Origin: Eutrigla gurnardus
Taxonomy: Eukaryota > Chordata > Actinopteri > Perciformes > Triglidae
DNA length: 64,000 nucleotides
Reading direction: 5' to 3'
NCBI GenBank assembly: GCA_963514095.1
Contig: OY741280.1
Location: forward strand, 18,756,689-18,820,688
The position numbers and the translations under genes are program-made. The notes under the pieces are model-generated. The model had not been told where the DNA came from and ran no database searches. It saw nothing but the letters and a program-made list of their open reading frames with translations. Numbering within the stretch: position 1 is the stretch's first letter; every line of letters starts with the position of its first letter. Positions 30,150 through 42,237 of this stretch are shown here, one piece after another.

Positions 30150-33137
30150 ATGGACTGCAGCACAGCGGACATGCCCAGTAATGTGGCACACGACTCCCCA
30201 GGTAGTTAGGACAACGGTGTTGTTTCCAATTAGGGCTGAGGTGGCGGAGATATTTGATTGGGGCTGCGGTGTCGCTAAAAGCTAATTGTTAGCTTAACGT
30301 TACAACTTCAAAATAAAGCATCGACCTTTGACACTGCTGCTAACGTTTTTAAAAACAGCTAAGATTGAGGACTTTACACGGGTCAAGTCATAGGCGGGTC
30401 TAAAGATTAAACAGTGACATTTTGTACATGCACACAGCCTACGCCTTATACAAACAATAGTACTGCTGTTATGCTCGAAATAAACAGTGCTTTAAGTACT
30501 GTACGTTCATATATAATTACTTATTACTTTGCAGGTTGTGGTTTTACATAAAACTTCTAAAATGTGATTCATATAGATTGAACTTACCCACAGTATGGAA
30601 AAAGTATTTAAAGTTCAATTCAACTACATTACGTTTCTATTGTGTGCAGGACTTTCTCTAAAGTACTACTCAAAGTATTTGAGTACTTTTTCCATTACTG
30701 GTAATAAACACTCCAAATGCTGTAATTAATTGTTGGAAAAGCAGATGAAGTTTAGACTTATTGGAGCTGTCGCCTCTTAGACTGGACACATATCTAATAT
30801 CAATAGTATTCACAAATATGTTAAGTTAGTCTAAGACTTTCTGTTTTCATGTGACAAAACTGTTTGAGTCCAGCCAGAAACCTTTGTAACTTGTCATCCT
30901 CATTTTTTAAAGTCCTCTGTCTATACTGTTAATGCCTTAAGTAGTAATCACATCATAAACAATCTTAAATATTCACAAATATGCGTTGGTTTTTAAGGAG
31001 TTCCAGTATTTCAGCAATGACTGCATATGTATTTAAAAATTAAATCAACTTTGATGAGTAAAAAAAAAAAAAACTGTGGACATAACTAATTTTCAGTTCA
31101 TTGTCTTGTTAACAACACTTACTTTCGAGTAAAGTAAAATCAGGATATGCTAAGTAGAAAAGGTGTTAAGTATTGTTACACTTTTTGTGATAATTTTACC
31201 AAAGCTTGAGCTGTAATATTCCTGGTATTTATTTATTCCACCCTGTCTCTGATCAGGGAAAGGCAGCGCCTGCTCTGACGATGACGACATACCTCTCTCG
31301 AAGCTCGTGACGAAGCCACGCAGTGAGGAGAAACAGTCAAAACAGAAACAAACAGAAAAGGACAAACGTGGTGAGGACAGCACAAAACAGGCTGCCAACG
31401 ATAAAGCAAGTTGAAGTAAAAATATGTTCATCTTGAAGTTTTAAAAGCACTACATTTTGTATCTTCTCCTTTTATGACTTCAGATGACTCTTCAGATGAC
31501 GAGCCTTTGATAAAAAAGAAAATATCAGCACCAGCTAAGAAACCAGAGAAAAAAGGCAACGCCTCACTCAGATCTAATGGCACAAATAACAAGAAAGCAG
31601 GTGGTTACATTACCATATGTCATCAACTGTATTCCAGCTGTCTTTTGAGAGTTTTGTCAATAGTGGACGGCTTTAAATCTTTTGATGTGTGTTTCAGATG
31701 TGAATTCAGATGATAGCGCTGACAATGAGCCTCTCATAAAAATTGCCAAAAAGTCCCCCAAAGCTGCAAAGAAGCCTCCAAAAAAACCTGCTGATTCAAA
31801 GAAAAAAGGTAAGATAATTTTATCTCCATGGATACGCAGCATCAAAAGCAGGTTGCTGTCGTTCTCTGTAGCAGATACTTATTCTTGACTTCCATTTCTT
31901 ACACAGAATCACCAGATGATGATGATAATGGCTCTGATGATGAGCCTTTGAGTGAACTTCGTAAGAAACTTTACCCTAAACGCCAGAGGAAGGCACCGGT
32001 TACTCCTTCTAAAGCAGTCCCACTAATTAAATCCAAAAGGAATGCAGGACGGGAAAAGGGTAGGTGTTAAGATGTGGAAATCGGAAATCATCTGAAATGC
32101 TTTTTTCATTAGACCTGTGCCAAAAATAAATGCTCTGTGTCTTCCAGTTCAATATGCAGAGCCTTCCAGTGACGACTCAGACAATGAAACGCTGGCGACA
32201 ATGAAGAGGAAGATCACAAAGGCTCCTGAAGAGCAAAAGTCTTCAGCTAACGGCAATAAAACAAAACCAAAAGATAAATCACTAAAAGGTAGGTAGCACT
32301 TATATGACACTGACCAGAAATAATTTACTTAATTTTGCTACAAACCTCCTTGATTTTGAAAGACCCTTCATCCTCAGACAGCAGCCCAGATGATGATGAC
32401 GACGCCGACGACGTGCCCTTGGCAAACCTCGTTGCCAAGAAGAAGCAACCAGTGAAGAAAAACACAAAGAAGACAACTGCATCGCAAGGCAGAGCGTCAA
32501 GAGAGAGACGAGGTACTGTAGCGGCAATCATGACGTGAACAAAACGTGTGATTTTGAGGAAAACATTGATAAGCCCTTGCTGCTGTGACTGTTGTTTGGC
32601 AGGAGACTCTGATGAAAGTTCAGAAGATGAACCTTTGATTAACCTTGTGAAAAAGAAAGGCACAGGCAAACCAACGACAAAAAAAACGAAGGCTTCACCT
32701 CGGAAGAAGAAGAGGAACACAACTCCCAAAAAGTCACGAAAGACGCTTGTGTCAGGTAAAGACTCCAGCCCCGCCATTCTTAGCTGGTAGAGGTGAGATT
32801 TTTCTATACTTTATGACATATTTCTGTGTCGTTAATCTTTTTTCAGTGTCATCAAGCAACAGTTCAGACGACGAACCTTTAGTCAAGGCAGCTAAACACC
32901 CACAAGTGACCAAAATCCTGAACATAATACTAGAGAGGTGTGACGGCGAAGAAGCCGGGGATGCAGGAAGCCGGAAAAAACCCAGTACAGGTACTTAAAG
33001 GATTACCAAGTCATTATTGGTGCTGTACTGGAACTTTAAAACAAAGACTAACATGATCCCTGCCCTCCAACACAGAAACAAAGATCGATGAAAAGAACTC
33101 AAGGGAGCAGTCAGAGGAATCACCAGAAGAAGAATAA
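30150..33137 (+). CDS. Unrecognised acidic/lysine-rich protein with eight SDDEPL repeat exons
   Basis: I do not recognise this gene. Ten coding exons join without a break, every intron in phase 1: 30150-30201, 31257-31409, 31484-31600, 31698-31808, 31907-32059, 32148-32288, 32363-32512, 32603-32755, 32847-32990, 33076-33137; 411 aa. Each of exons 2-9 (37-51 residues) opens with an acidic serine motif and continues into a basic Lys/Pro/Thr-rich stretch: SDDDDIPL, SSDDEPL, SADNEPL, GSDDEPL, SDNETL, DADDVPL, SSEDEPL, SSDDEPL. The serines followed by D/E fit casein kinase 2 sites. Exon 9 alone carries a hydrophobic helix-like segment, VTKILNIILERC. The C-terminus is EESPEEE. No membrane span or signal peptide. 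The composition suggests a nuclear or nucleolar chaperone-like protein (compare NOLC1 in style only); that is inference. Confidence 0.85.
30590..30705. mobile_element. Possible short inverted-repeat element in an intron
   Basis: TATGGAAAAAGTATTTAAAG near the start and GTATTTGAGTACTTTTTCCAT near the end are imperfect reverse complements. Similar 'GGAAAAAGTATTT...' ends flank dispersed fish MITEs as I recall them. It lies in the first intron of the SDDEPL gene. Confidence 0.4.
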
Positions 33138-34474
33138 GCAGCAGCAGCAGCATTTTATCGTTACCTTTCAGCTGGACGGGGAAGTTCAAACCACCTAGTG
33201 GATACAAGTTGGAAAGACTTCCTAAACTGTAAACCCCTTCGGAGAGTAACCTCCTAAAAATCACAGTTAGTGTTCATGTAAAGTTAAACAGTGTGTTTTT
33301 ATATACAGTACGTACATGTTAATTTAAGGCGTTGGTATTTTTACTCCTGTTTTTAAGTTTTGGACCAGATTTTGTAGTTTCCTGAAAGATTTTATGCACA
33401 GTCTTTGATGTTCTTTTACTGTTTCTGCCGTTCCTTTGCATCGGGTATCTCCTCTGTTATCGTTTTTAAAGAGATTAATTTAACGCTCATTGATGTAAGT
33501 TGTATTTCTGCTTTCATATTAATGGTACAATCGGCATGCGGCAGTGGAAGTCTGTTGTGATGGATTAAACTGCTTTCACTGACATTCATATCGGATGAGT
33601 CAGCCTCTGTTTCTGCCGACTTCCCACACACCCACAAGTCTTCTTTATCCTCGTCTGTCATTATAGTTCCATTGAGATAGTATTTAATTAAGCAATACAT
33701 AATTTAATCTAAAAATCTAGAAAAAAAACGTCTAATAATTCCTCTTGGGGACCAGTTAGGTGATGTCTTCAAATTGCTTATTTTCTCCCAAACATTTGCA
33801 TATTATAGGGCTACAATTTATTTTTTTGTAATTGATTTAGCTAAATCAATTTAACTTAATCATCAATTCATTTTTTATTAGTAGACTACGCATTAAAAAC
33901 GTCCTCAAAACAAATGAATAATATTAATAAGATCATTTAAGAAAAATAACACCCTTGATATGAATGCAAAAAAAACGTTATATTCACATAAAACCCAAAA
34001 GAAGGAATTGAAAATGTCTCTATTTTTCCTTCATGGATGGTTCACCATAAAAAACGATATACTTTATATTGGTTTGGTTTGAGTTGGTTCCAGAATGATA
34101 AATATCACTAGTGAGTTTTTCATTATTATTTTTGGGGTGAACTGTCTCTTTAAATGACCAGCAGCTAAGTTTGGTTCCTGTCTTCTTCGCTGCTTTCTGT
34201 CGCTGCCCGCATCTTCCTGTTCATGTAACGGCAGGACTGAAACCATTCCTCCGCACAGTTATAACCGCAAACACTACACCGGTGCAGCTGCTGGCTTCTG
34301 CGTCACACAGGAACAGTTGTGGTCGAAGAAAGGTGCGTTTATCTCGGCTTGTCACCTGCCTCCTTCACCTCAACGCGACTTGGAAGGCTCTTGGGTTAGC
34401 TAGCCGCTTGTTAGCTAGCATGCTGCCGTCCCAACACACCAGACAACTCCTCTCGGATTAATTGTTATCTCGTC
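33138..34474. other. 3' UTR of the SDDEPL gene and dpy19l4 promoter
   Basis: AT-rich sequence follows the stop at 33137 and is probably 3' UTR for some hundreds of bases. From about 34140 the sequence becomes richer in GC and leads into the dpy19l4 first exon. No other coding exon was found. Confidence 0.5.
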
Positions 34475-37400
34475 ATGACCGAGTTAAGATGTCGACAAAC
34501 GGACACTTTGGAGGGAGACGGAGGAGAGGACGAGCGCCAAAATGAGCCCGAGGCGCAGACTGAACGTAAGTTTAAGCTAACTCATTTAGCGGGTTTTTGC
34601 TAACTGGATACCAGTTAACTTCCGGTGTGGAAACATCCCGTGACTTCAGCAGAAACGCGTGTATGTGTTGTCAAGCTTGTTGTTAAACCGTCTGTCTGGG
34701 CTAACACCTGACCAGATACAGAGGAGCCGGTGAACGAGGAGGAGGAGGAGGAAGAGAAAGAGAAGGAGGAGGAGGAGGAGGAGGGCGGCGCGTCCATTGG
34801 TGGAGGTCGAGATGACGAAGATGGAGTTAAAAAAGAGACTCAGCAGAAACCTGAAGACTCGAACAGACCCGAGTCTGTCAAAAGATCCAAGTGGGCTTCT
34901 GCATGTAAGTTCCTGTCCTCTGAAACTACAATTCCTGATCTTATTCTTAGAGCTGCTTATCTTATTATATCCAATAAGCCAGAGAATCAAAACCATCACT
35001 CATCAAACAAGGTCACATGTGTCAGAAGATCGGACTTAATGTCAAGAAAATATCTGGATTCTTCCTTTTTAAAACCATATTTTTATAGAAAGTACTTTCT
35101 CCAGTGACTGGATGAACCCTTGATGAAGCTGTGGAAAGATATAAACGTATCTAAGGTCTGATCTTTTCCTATATAGAGACAAGATGTGTCAAACACTTAA
35201 TGTTGTAACTTAAATTATTGTTATATTTCTGCTCCTCAGCGCGTAACTTGCAGCTCTTTGTGAGGGTGTTCTTCGGCTGTCTGGCAGCAGCCGCCTGTGG
35301 CGTGCTTTACGCCGCGTACCTGTCTGCGTATCATGACAGAAAGTTCTGGTTTTCCATCAGGCAGGTGGGTGACTTTCTTTCGTAAAGTTTCTTTCCATTA
35401 AAATTCCACTTCATTGTCACAAACATTCACGTACACGTGTGTCTCAGGAGCTAGAGCGTGAGATCACCTTCCAAGGAGGCAGCGGGCTCTACTACTACTA
35501 CTACAAACACATGCTGACCGCTCCGTCCTTCGGAAGAGGTACTGCTTCTCATAAAACGAGAGAGGCTAACTTGAATTAGAGGGCTACGAATGTCACTGTC
35601 TTTGTCAATCAACTGTGTGGTTTGTGTTTTTCCAGGGTTTTATGAGCTGACTCTAGATAACAGGACAGTTTCAGGTCAGACCATCAACGCAGTGGAGCGT
35701 TTCTCTCTGTATCCGGAGCTCATCACAAGCTTCATGTACAGAGTCACCGGCAGCCAGGTAAGGTTGTTTTGTTTTCTGTTCAATCAGCTTAAATTAGTGC
35801 AGAGAGCTTATTCAGGTTAGATCGATAAGCGTATTTAAGCACTTATTTGACATTGGATTTGTATCGTTGACACAGGTTATATGGAGGCATGTAAAGCATT
35901 AAACAAACAGCACCGAGGGTTTCATCATTTTTGGCCTCACCTGTGATAAAACCTTTATGTTTCTGTCATTCAGGAGTTTGTGGAGCCGATCTACTTCTAC
36001 GTCGGGGCGGTTTTCGGCCTCCAGGCGATCTATGTCACCGCCCTGTTTGTGTGCAGCTGGATGATGAGCGGCACCTGGGTGGCCGGTATGTTAGCCGTGG
36101 CCTGGTACGTGATCAACAGGTGAGAGGAGTTCTGCCATCATCATAATTTATCCTATCAAAGCCAATCCATACGGGAAAAGTTATCTTCCTCTTGTGGACA
36201 TTATCATACGTCCTTTCTTTTATTTTTTCTCCCTGTTGCTCCTACTTTGTGTCATTTCTTCCTCAGACCAGACACAACCAAAGTGGACTATGCTATTCCT
36301 CTGCGGGACAACTGGGCTCTGCCTTACTTCTCTTGCCAAGTTGCAGCTTTAACTGGATTCCTGAGTAATAACATCAGTTCTGCCGCCGAGGTGAGCCTTT
36401 TTATGAGTTAAGCAGAATCCTCTACTAAATAGCTCTGCACTGACGCGCACTGAAAACAACGATTTCCCTGTAGATGTTTTGCTATCTCACCATGAGTGCC
36501 ACCACCTTCACCTTCCTCCTGATCTGGGAACACAGCCACTACGTGCTCTTCGTCCAAGGCCTTTGTCTTTTCTTGCTCGACTCTTTTGATCTGGTGCCGC
36601 CACGCAAGGTAACAAAGTCACTCCACCTGATCAAGAAATAGACCCGCACATGAATCCACAATTTGACATTTTTACAGTATTTGTGCAAATAAACAAAGAA
36701 GATATAAGGTGTTAATTACTGAGCTTAAGAGGTGGTCAACGGCAGATTTCCTTACCTTCAGACAGGCTAACTGTCTTTTGTTTCTCTCCCGTCTCTCTCC
36801 GTCTTTCTTCCTCTCCATCATCACTCCTTCTGGGACGTTAAGATGGCCGACATTCACAAGGTGTACCTCAGCTCTTTGTTCCTGGCCTACATGTTCCAGT
36901 TTCAGAACCCAACCCTGCTCAGCTCGCCTCTGCTCAGCCTCCTGATTGGCTCAGTGCTCGCGAGGTACTTCCAGGTATAGTTAGCTGCTCCCTCAGTCAA
37001 AACTGGTGACCTTCTGTGTTTTGGAGGGTAGAGTAATGCTGTATTCTGTGTTTCTCTTGCAGCAAAAGATGAAGATGGGACTCCTTGTGGCCAGAGTAAT
37101 GAAGCTCTTCCTACACTTCCACCTCGTCTTTACCACGGGGATCACCTTCAGTTATTTGGTCAAGGTAAAAACAAACCACACCAACGTGGCTCGGATGCGT
37201 CCATAGATCCATTTCAAGTTAAAAGCAGTCGTTCGTAGTTATTTACTTTGTTATAACTGTGTGTTAATCGTCCCTGTTTTTCATTCACAGAAACTTGTAC
37301 CTGTAAGTGAGAGTGACTTCGTTTTGAAATTCCTAGAATTAAAATTTGGGCTCAACACGACGTGAGTCACAGCTATTGCATTTAAAGTTCGCTGTCACAA

Positions 37401-39695
37401 TGATGTCTGACACATAGGGGCGGCATTGTGTTTTATCATTTTGTGGTTTTTGAACATTGCCCGTATTAATCTGTGTGTTTGTATAATCTAATCTACTGTT
37501 TTCTGTCCGTCTGGTTCAGTGACTTTATCGCCAACTTCCTCCTGTGCCAAGAGAGTTTCCAGACACCGGGTCAGGACTTCTTTCTCCGACTGATGCAGGC
37601 CTCGGTCCTTCCCTTCTACTTACTGGTGCTCACTGTCTGCCTGCTGTCCACCATGCAGGCCATTTACAGAAGACTCAGGTTAGACACTTGTCTCGTGAGG
37701 AACACAATGCATGACACCAGTCTTCTAAGGTTTACACCCTGAGTGAAGGGTTTCTGCTTGAGGCTCTGATCAACATGTATCATGGTTCCACTTTTGTTTG
37801 TACAGTTGATGTCATGATGCTGAAAGCCTTTTTACTTTTATACAGCGGCCAGCCAATGAAAACCAACCTCAGACTTGAAGATGGGCAAATAGGAGAGCAG
37901 CCAGAGGTCGTCTATCATGTTTTTCACACTCTGCTTTTCGGAGGCCTGGCTCTGCTGTTTGATGGGTACGTTCATCAGTAAAAGTGACTTCTGACATGTT
38001 TCTATATGAAGAAATGCTGCATTGGTCTCAACTTTTTGTCTTTTCTTTCGTGCAGGATGAAATACTTATGGACCCCGTACGTCTGCATGTTTACTGCATT
38101 CGGTGTGTGCTCTCCAGTCCTCTGGATGACGGTGTTTAAGTGGCTCAAACTGAAGTCCATCCACCCTGTCGTACTGGTGAGTGGCCTCTGAGATTCACTT
38201 CTAACAGCAAACATTGAGCTCTTTAAATTCACTCAAAAAGGCATTTTAAATTCCTAATCCTCGTCACTTGTTACTACAAATGCTGAACCATCCAAGTTCT
38301 TGCTTAAACTACATTTTACCAGTTTTACTCCTGTGTGCCTGTTAATTATTCATTTATATACATTTGTTTTTACACCAAATCCCTGTGTTGTCTCTTATAT
38401 ATCATGTACTTTGCTCAAGTATTCTGATTCCCAGTGAAATACGTCACAGTACAGAAGCCAAAGATGCTCTAACTTCAGTTTCACTGGGAGTTTAAGTGGT
38501 TAATTGTTGCTTCTACTCTCCAGTCTCTGATCCTGAGCACCGCGGTTCCTACTATCATCTGTTTCAGTTTGTGGAGGGAGGTGAGATTTTCAGCTCTTTA
38601 TCGTTTGAAGCTCTTTATGTCGGACATTTAAAGACGCATAATATCTTCCTAAACCACTCTCCTCTGTATTGCAGTACTGCCCTCGTGTCTTAGCAGAGCT
38701 GTCGGATGTGCAAGAGTTTTACGATCCAGATACAGTAGAGCTGATCAGCTGGATCACGTGGGTGATCAGATCTTCCTTTACTTTCAAAGATATCGTTACA
38801 GTCTTTATCGCAGCATCTAACGGCGTCTTCCTCTGGTCTTCCAGGGCACAGGCTCCAGTGGCGGCTGTCTTTGCAGGCAGCCCTCAGCTGCTGGGAACGG
38901 TGAAGTTGTGTTCAGGCTCGGCTGTGACCAGTTTACCGCTTTACTCTGACATCAACATGCTGAGGAGAGCTGAAGATGTGAGTGAGATGGAAGGTTTATT
39001 CAGAAAGTACTGATACTTGGAAGAGTACAGTCAGTTTGAATCAAAGCTAGATGGGTCAAGTCCCTCAGGTGAATTCATTATAAATTCCCTTCAAAAGGAT
39101 TATAAGTGTGTATATAGAGATATAAGGTGTCATTTCTGTATTGTTTTTTCTTCAAAATACAAACAAAATGTATATCTAGATTCTAGATTAGATCACAGAT
39201 GAGTTGAACTAGCAATATGCTTTTTTTTCCCTCCCTTTCCTTGTAGTCTTACCAGGTGTACGCAATGAGATCCGCGGAGGACGTCTACAAGATTCTGACC
39301 TCTCAGAAGACAAACTACGTGATCGTCGAAGAGTCGATTTGTAACGAGCTTAGTCTTAATGAAGGTTGTAGGATCAAAGACCTGCTCGACATCTCTAACG
39401 GACATGTGAGTTAAGAATCTTATCCTTTTACCTCAGGCTGCAGATTCCCATGTATGTCTGGTAATGTGTGTTTTTTAAATGGTGTTAGTTGCTACGAGGT
39501 GTTATTCTCACGTCCTCTTGTCTCTTTCAGGTCGTTTACGACAAAGGAGAGATTTACTCTTTCTCCAAACACGGACGATTCTGCCAGGAGATAAAGATGA
39601 ACTACTCGCCCTACACAAACTACTTCACGCGGGTTTTCTGGAACCGGTCGTACCACGTGTACAAAGTGAACTCTGTCATCTCATTTCAGTACTGA
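34475..39695 (+). CDS. dpy19l4: DPY19-like 4, multi-pass membrane protein of the C-mannosyltransferase family
   Basis: Nineteen coding exons: 34475-34565, 34722-34904, 35240-35364, 35448-35538, 35636-35757, 35974-36119, 36267-36390, 36474-36608, 36843-36974, 37063-37164, 37291-37361, 37520-37678, 37846-37965, 38056-38176, 38524-38580, 38675-38757, 38845-38977, 39247-39405, 39531-39695; 772 aa against about 723 in human, the excess being an acidic Glu-rich N-terminus. Strong matches to human DPY19L4: LSAYHDRKFWFS, LEREITFQG, QEFYDPDTVEL, QAPVAAVFAGSPQL, NYFTRVFWNRSY. Many hydrophobic spans are visible, as expected for an ER membrane protein. DPY19L1 and L3 attach mannose to tryptophan; activity of L4 is not established to my knowledge. 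Where DPY-19 has a conserved Glu before the YYSYYK motif, this protein has Gly (QGGSGLYYYYYK). Confidence 0.96.
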
Positions 39696-40709
39696 CAGCG
39701 GCTCCTGCCTCCCTGCTGAGACTTCGCTGAGCCTGGCGCTGCACTTCCCCAGTGTTTCACGTCATATCCACATTGTAACACAGAGGACGGAGGATGGGGA
39801 AACCCTCCACATCCCAGTGTAGATGCCGAAGCTGTCGATTCCAACCAACAAATCAACTGAGCATGTTTTTTATTTGAGTCAAATCAACATAAAAGAGCCC
39901 TGTTTAAGTTGAAATATGCCATAAGTAATAATCACTGTACTGTAGGTTTATAAGCCATGCGTTCCTTTTTACTGTCATGTATTTAATGAAGCGAGAGGTT
40001 GATATGTGAGGTCTGTTCTCTTTGTATAGAGAGCAGCTGTGGAAGATGACTTTTTTTTTATTATTATTTTTTAGATTGTAGGTAAGAAAAGGTTTCTTCA
40101 AACACCATGAATATTTGTGGAGGGACTGTTTGGTTTCCATGTGTTATACGTGCGCTGCTTTTAATCAGTTTTGTCATGGAGCTGCTCTGTTTTATATCCA
40201 AATACTGATTGATTGATTGAACAACAATAGAAACCACATCTCCGAGCTTTCTTGAGCCTTAAAGTCTTAGTGAAACTGGATATTCGAGTGGCATGGACAC
40301 TAAGGATTTAAATCAAGTTCCTCACATTTAATTGGACTGCTAAAAAACTACAGATACAGAGGACTGTGCTCAGCTCCCTTGTTGATATAATGTTTCAGTT
40401 TTATTGATGGATGGATGGTTGATGGTTGGTACAGCATGTAAGCACATTTTGTTTAATAGAAGACATTTTTGTTTGTTTTTCTTTTGCATAAATTGTCATC
40501 TCGACGTCTTAAGGGTAGCAGAGCCTAGTTCTGATGCTGCCTGTTTCTCTCACTATGTCTCCATCCTTCTCTTCATCTGGATGCCTTATTTAGAGATGTT
40601 GACTGACTGACACCTCTGTGTTGATCGCACTGACCGTTTCCCGTCCCCTGGTTCTGACCTGAAGTATTCAGTGGTTAATTCCTTCTGGTGCTATCATGCA
40701 AGTCTCACC

Positions 40710-40715
40710 AATAAA
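40710..40715 (+). terminator. Candidate dpy19l4 polyadenylation signal
   Basis: AATAAA about 1.0 kb past the dpy19l4 stop. The sequence between is non-coding and AT-rich, fitting a long 3' UTR. Other weaker signals exist, so the choice is uncertain. Confidence 0.4.
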
Positions 40716-41258
40716 TGTCCCTCTGGAAAACGCCATAAAGCAGAAGATTTAATGAATTATGGGAAATAATATTCTTGCCCTCATCTTTTATGTTGCCCTT
40801 TGTTTTTTAGAAGTTTTCTGCTTCTTATGCTTTAAATGTCCGGTTGCCTTTTTAATACAGCTGGGTATCAGGAAAGAAAAAGACAACTATTTACCATTTT
40901 ATATATTTTTTTTATTGTTTTACTGTTTATTTCTGGGTTGAGTACTTCTGTACTTATCATACAGTATTCATGACTTAGACCTGCTTTATCATTAAAACAT
41001 GATACATGCCAATCTCACTTTTTATATGGGACCTTTTAAAGTGTCAAAAGGTAAAAGTATACCTTTATACATAAAAAATAGGGATTTTATTTTATATAAT
41101 ATATATTTTTGTATTGGTTATCACAGAGATTATGTCCTAAGAAGTAGTAGTAGTTGGTATGTACTTTTAATTGTTGTGGAGTATTTTCCAAGTGTGCTGT
41201 TGGCTGATCTGCAGCTTTCGTCCAATCCGCTGTCGTCCGGTCAAATGACGCGTCACCC
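40716..41258. other. Intergenic, no feature seen
   Basis: AT-rich sequence between the dpy19l4 3' end and the tektin promoter. No exon or recognisable repeat. Confidence 0.5.
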
Positions 41259-41272
41259 GTTACCACAACAAC
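41259..41272 (+). promoter_or_regulatory. RFX X-box upstream of the tektin gene
   Basis: GTTACC-AC-AACAAC matches the X-box consensus GTHNYY-AT-RRNAAC at every half-site position, with AC as the two-base spacer. RFX factors switch on ciliary genes through this box. It lies about 80 bases before the donor of the inferred untranslated first exon at 41353. Confidence 0.65.
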
Positions 41273-42237
41273 TATTTTGTTGCAGTTGACATTGGAGAGG
41301 TAGAAGACGTCGAGACTGTTACATTTGGCTGTTTTTCCTCCGCAAGTTAAAAGGTATGGTACAAAAACTTTTGATATAATGTGTATTTTTTTGCGTAGGC
41401 TCATTGTTATAACGCTTGTAATAACACGTCGCTAATGTCCGTTTCCAACCAAGCTAGTTTAGCTAGCTAACTAGTTAAAATGGTGTTAGCCACGTTAGCT
41501 TTGTTTTCCGAAAATGTGAGGAAAGTCCAAACCTAACGGTAATACAAATCTTTTCTACACAACAAGATTCAAAAGTGTTTTTGTTATTTTACAACACAAG
41601 TTGCACAATGAAGTGTAGCTAACGCTAGCTCAGTTGTAGCCCGGTCACATATTACAAATAATTAATAAAAAAACACAACATATGCAACATTTACTATAAA
41701 ATTCCTATATACATATAAATCTATAGAGCAGGTGACTTTTACATCTGTGATGCCTGGTGCTCAAACAGTCAAATTTGTTGGAGAATATTTCTCTGATGTC
41801 AGTATTATTATTTGTTATGGATTTTATTCATTTATTTTCAAACAACAGTATGCAACAAAAGTGTACAATGTAGTAAATAACTATAGCCTACCCTACTATA
41901 GTGACAGGTCATGTTTTGGAAGATGAAACAAATTTTTTATGTTACCATTTTTTGGATTTGCCAATTAAAGAAGGCCCTAACTCATGTATCCTATCTATTG
42001 ATAAGGTATTTACACTGAGTTTGAAATTCTAAAACACACTTTCTACCTCGACCTTAAAGTAATCCACTATCAGTATCTGGAGATAATTGGGCGTTTCAGG
42101 TAGTCTTTTGAGATGTTCTCATCTCCCTCTGGTTGTGTTTGCTTCTCCTTCACCACGAGGCAGCCATTTTTCTTGCCATTCCTTCATTACTGTTCTTCCC
42201 ATTCACCTATACCGACAGTGATCACCAGAAGAAAGCG

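Noticed and set aside
30150..33137. Identifying the SDDEPL gene as DEK, HIRIP3 or NOLC1
   Set aside because: No SAP domain or DEK C-terminal domain, no CHZ motif, and no NOLC1 N-terminal LisH; only the acidic-serine/lysine style is shared.
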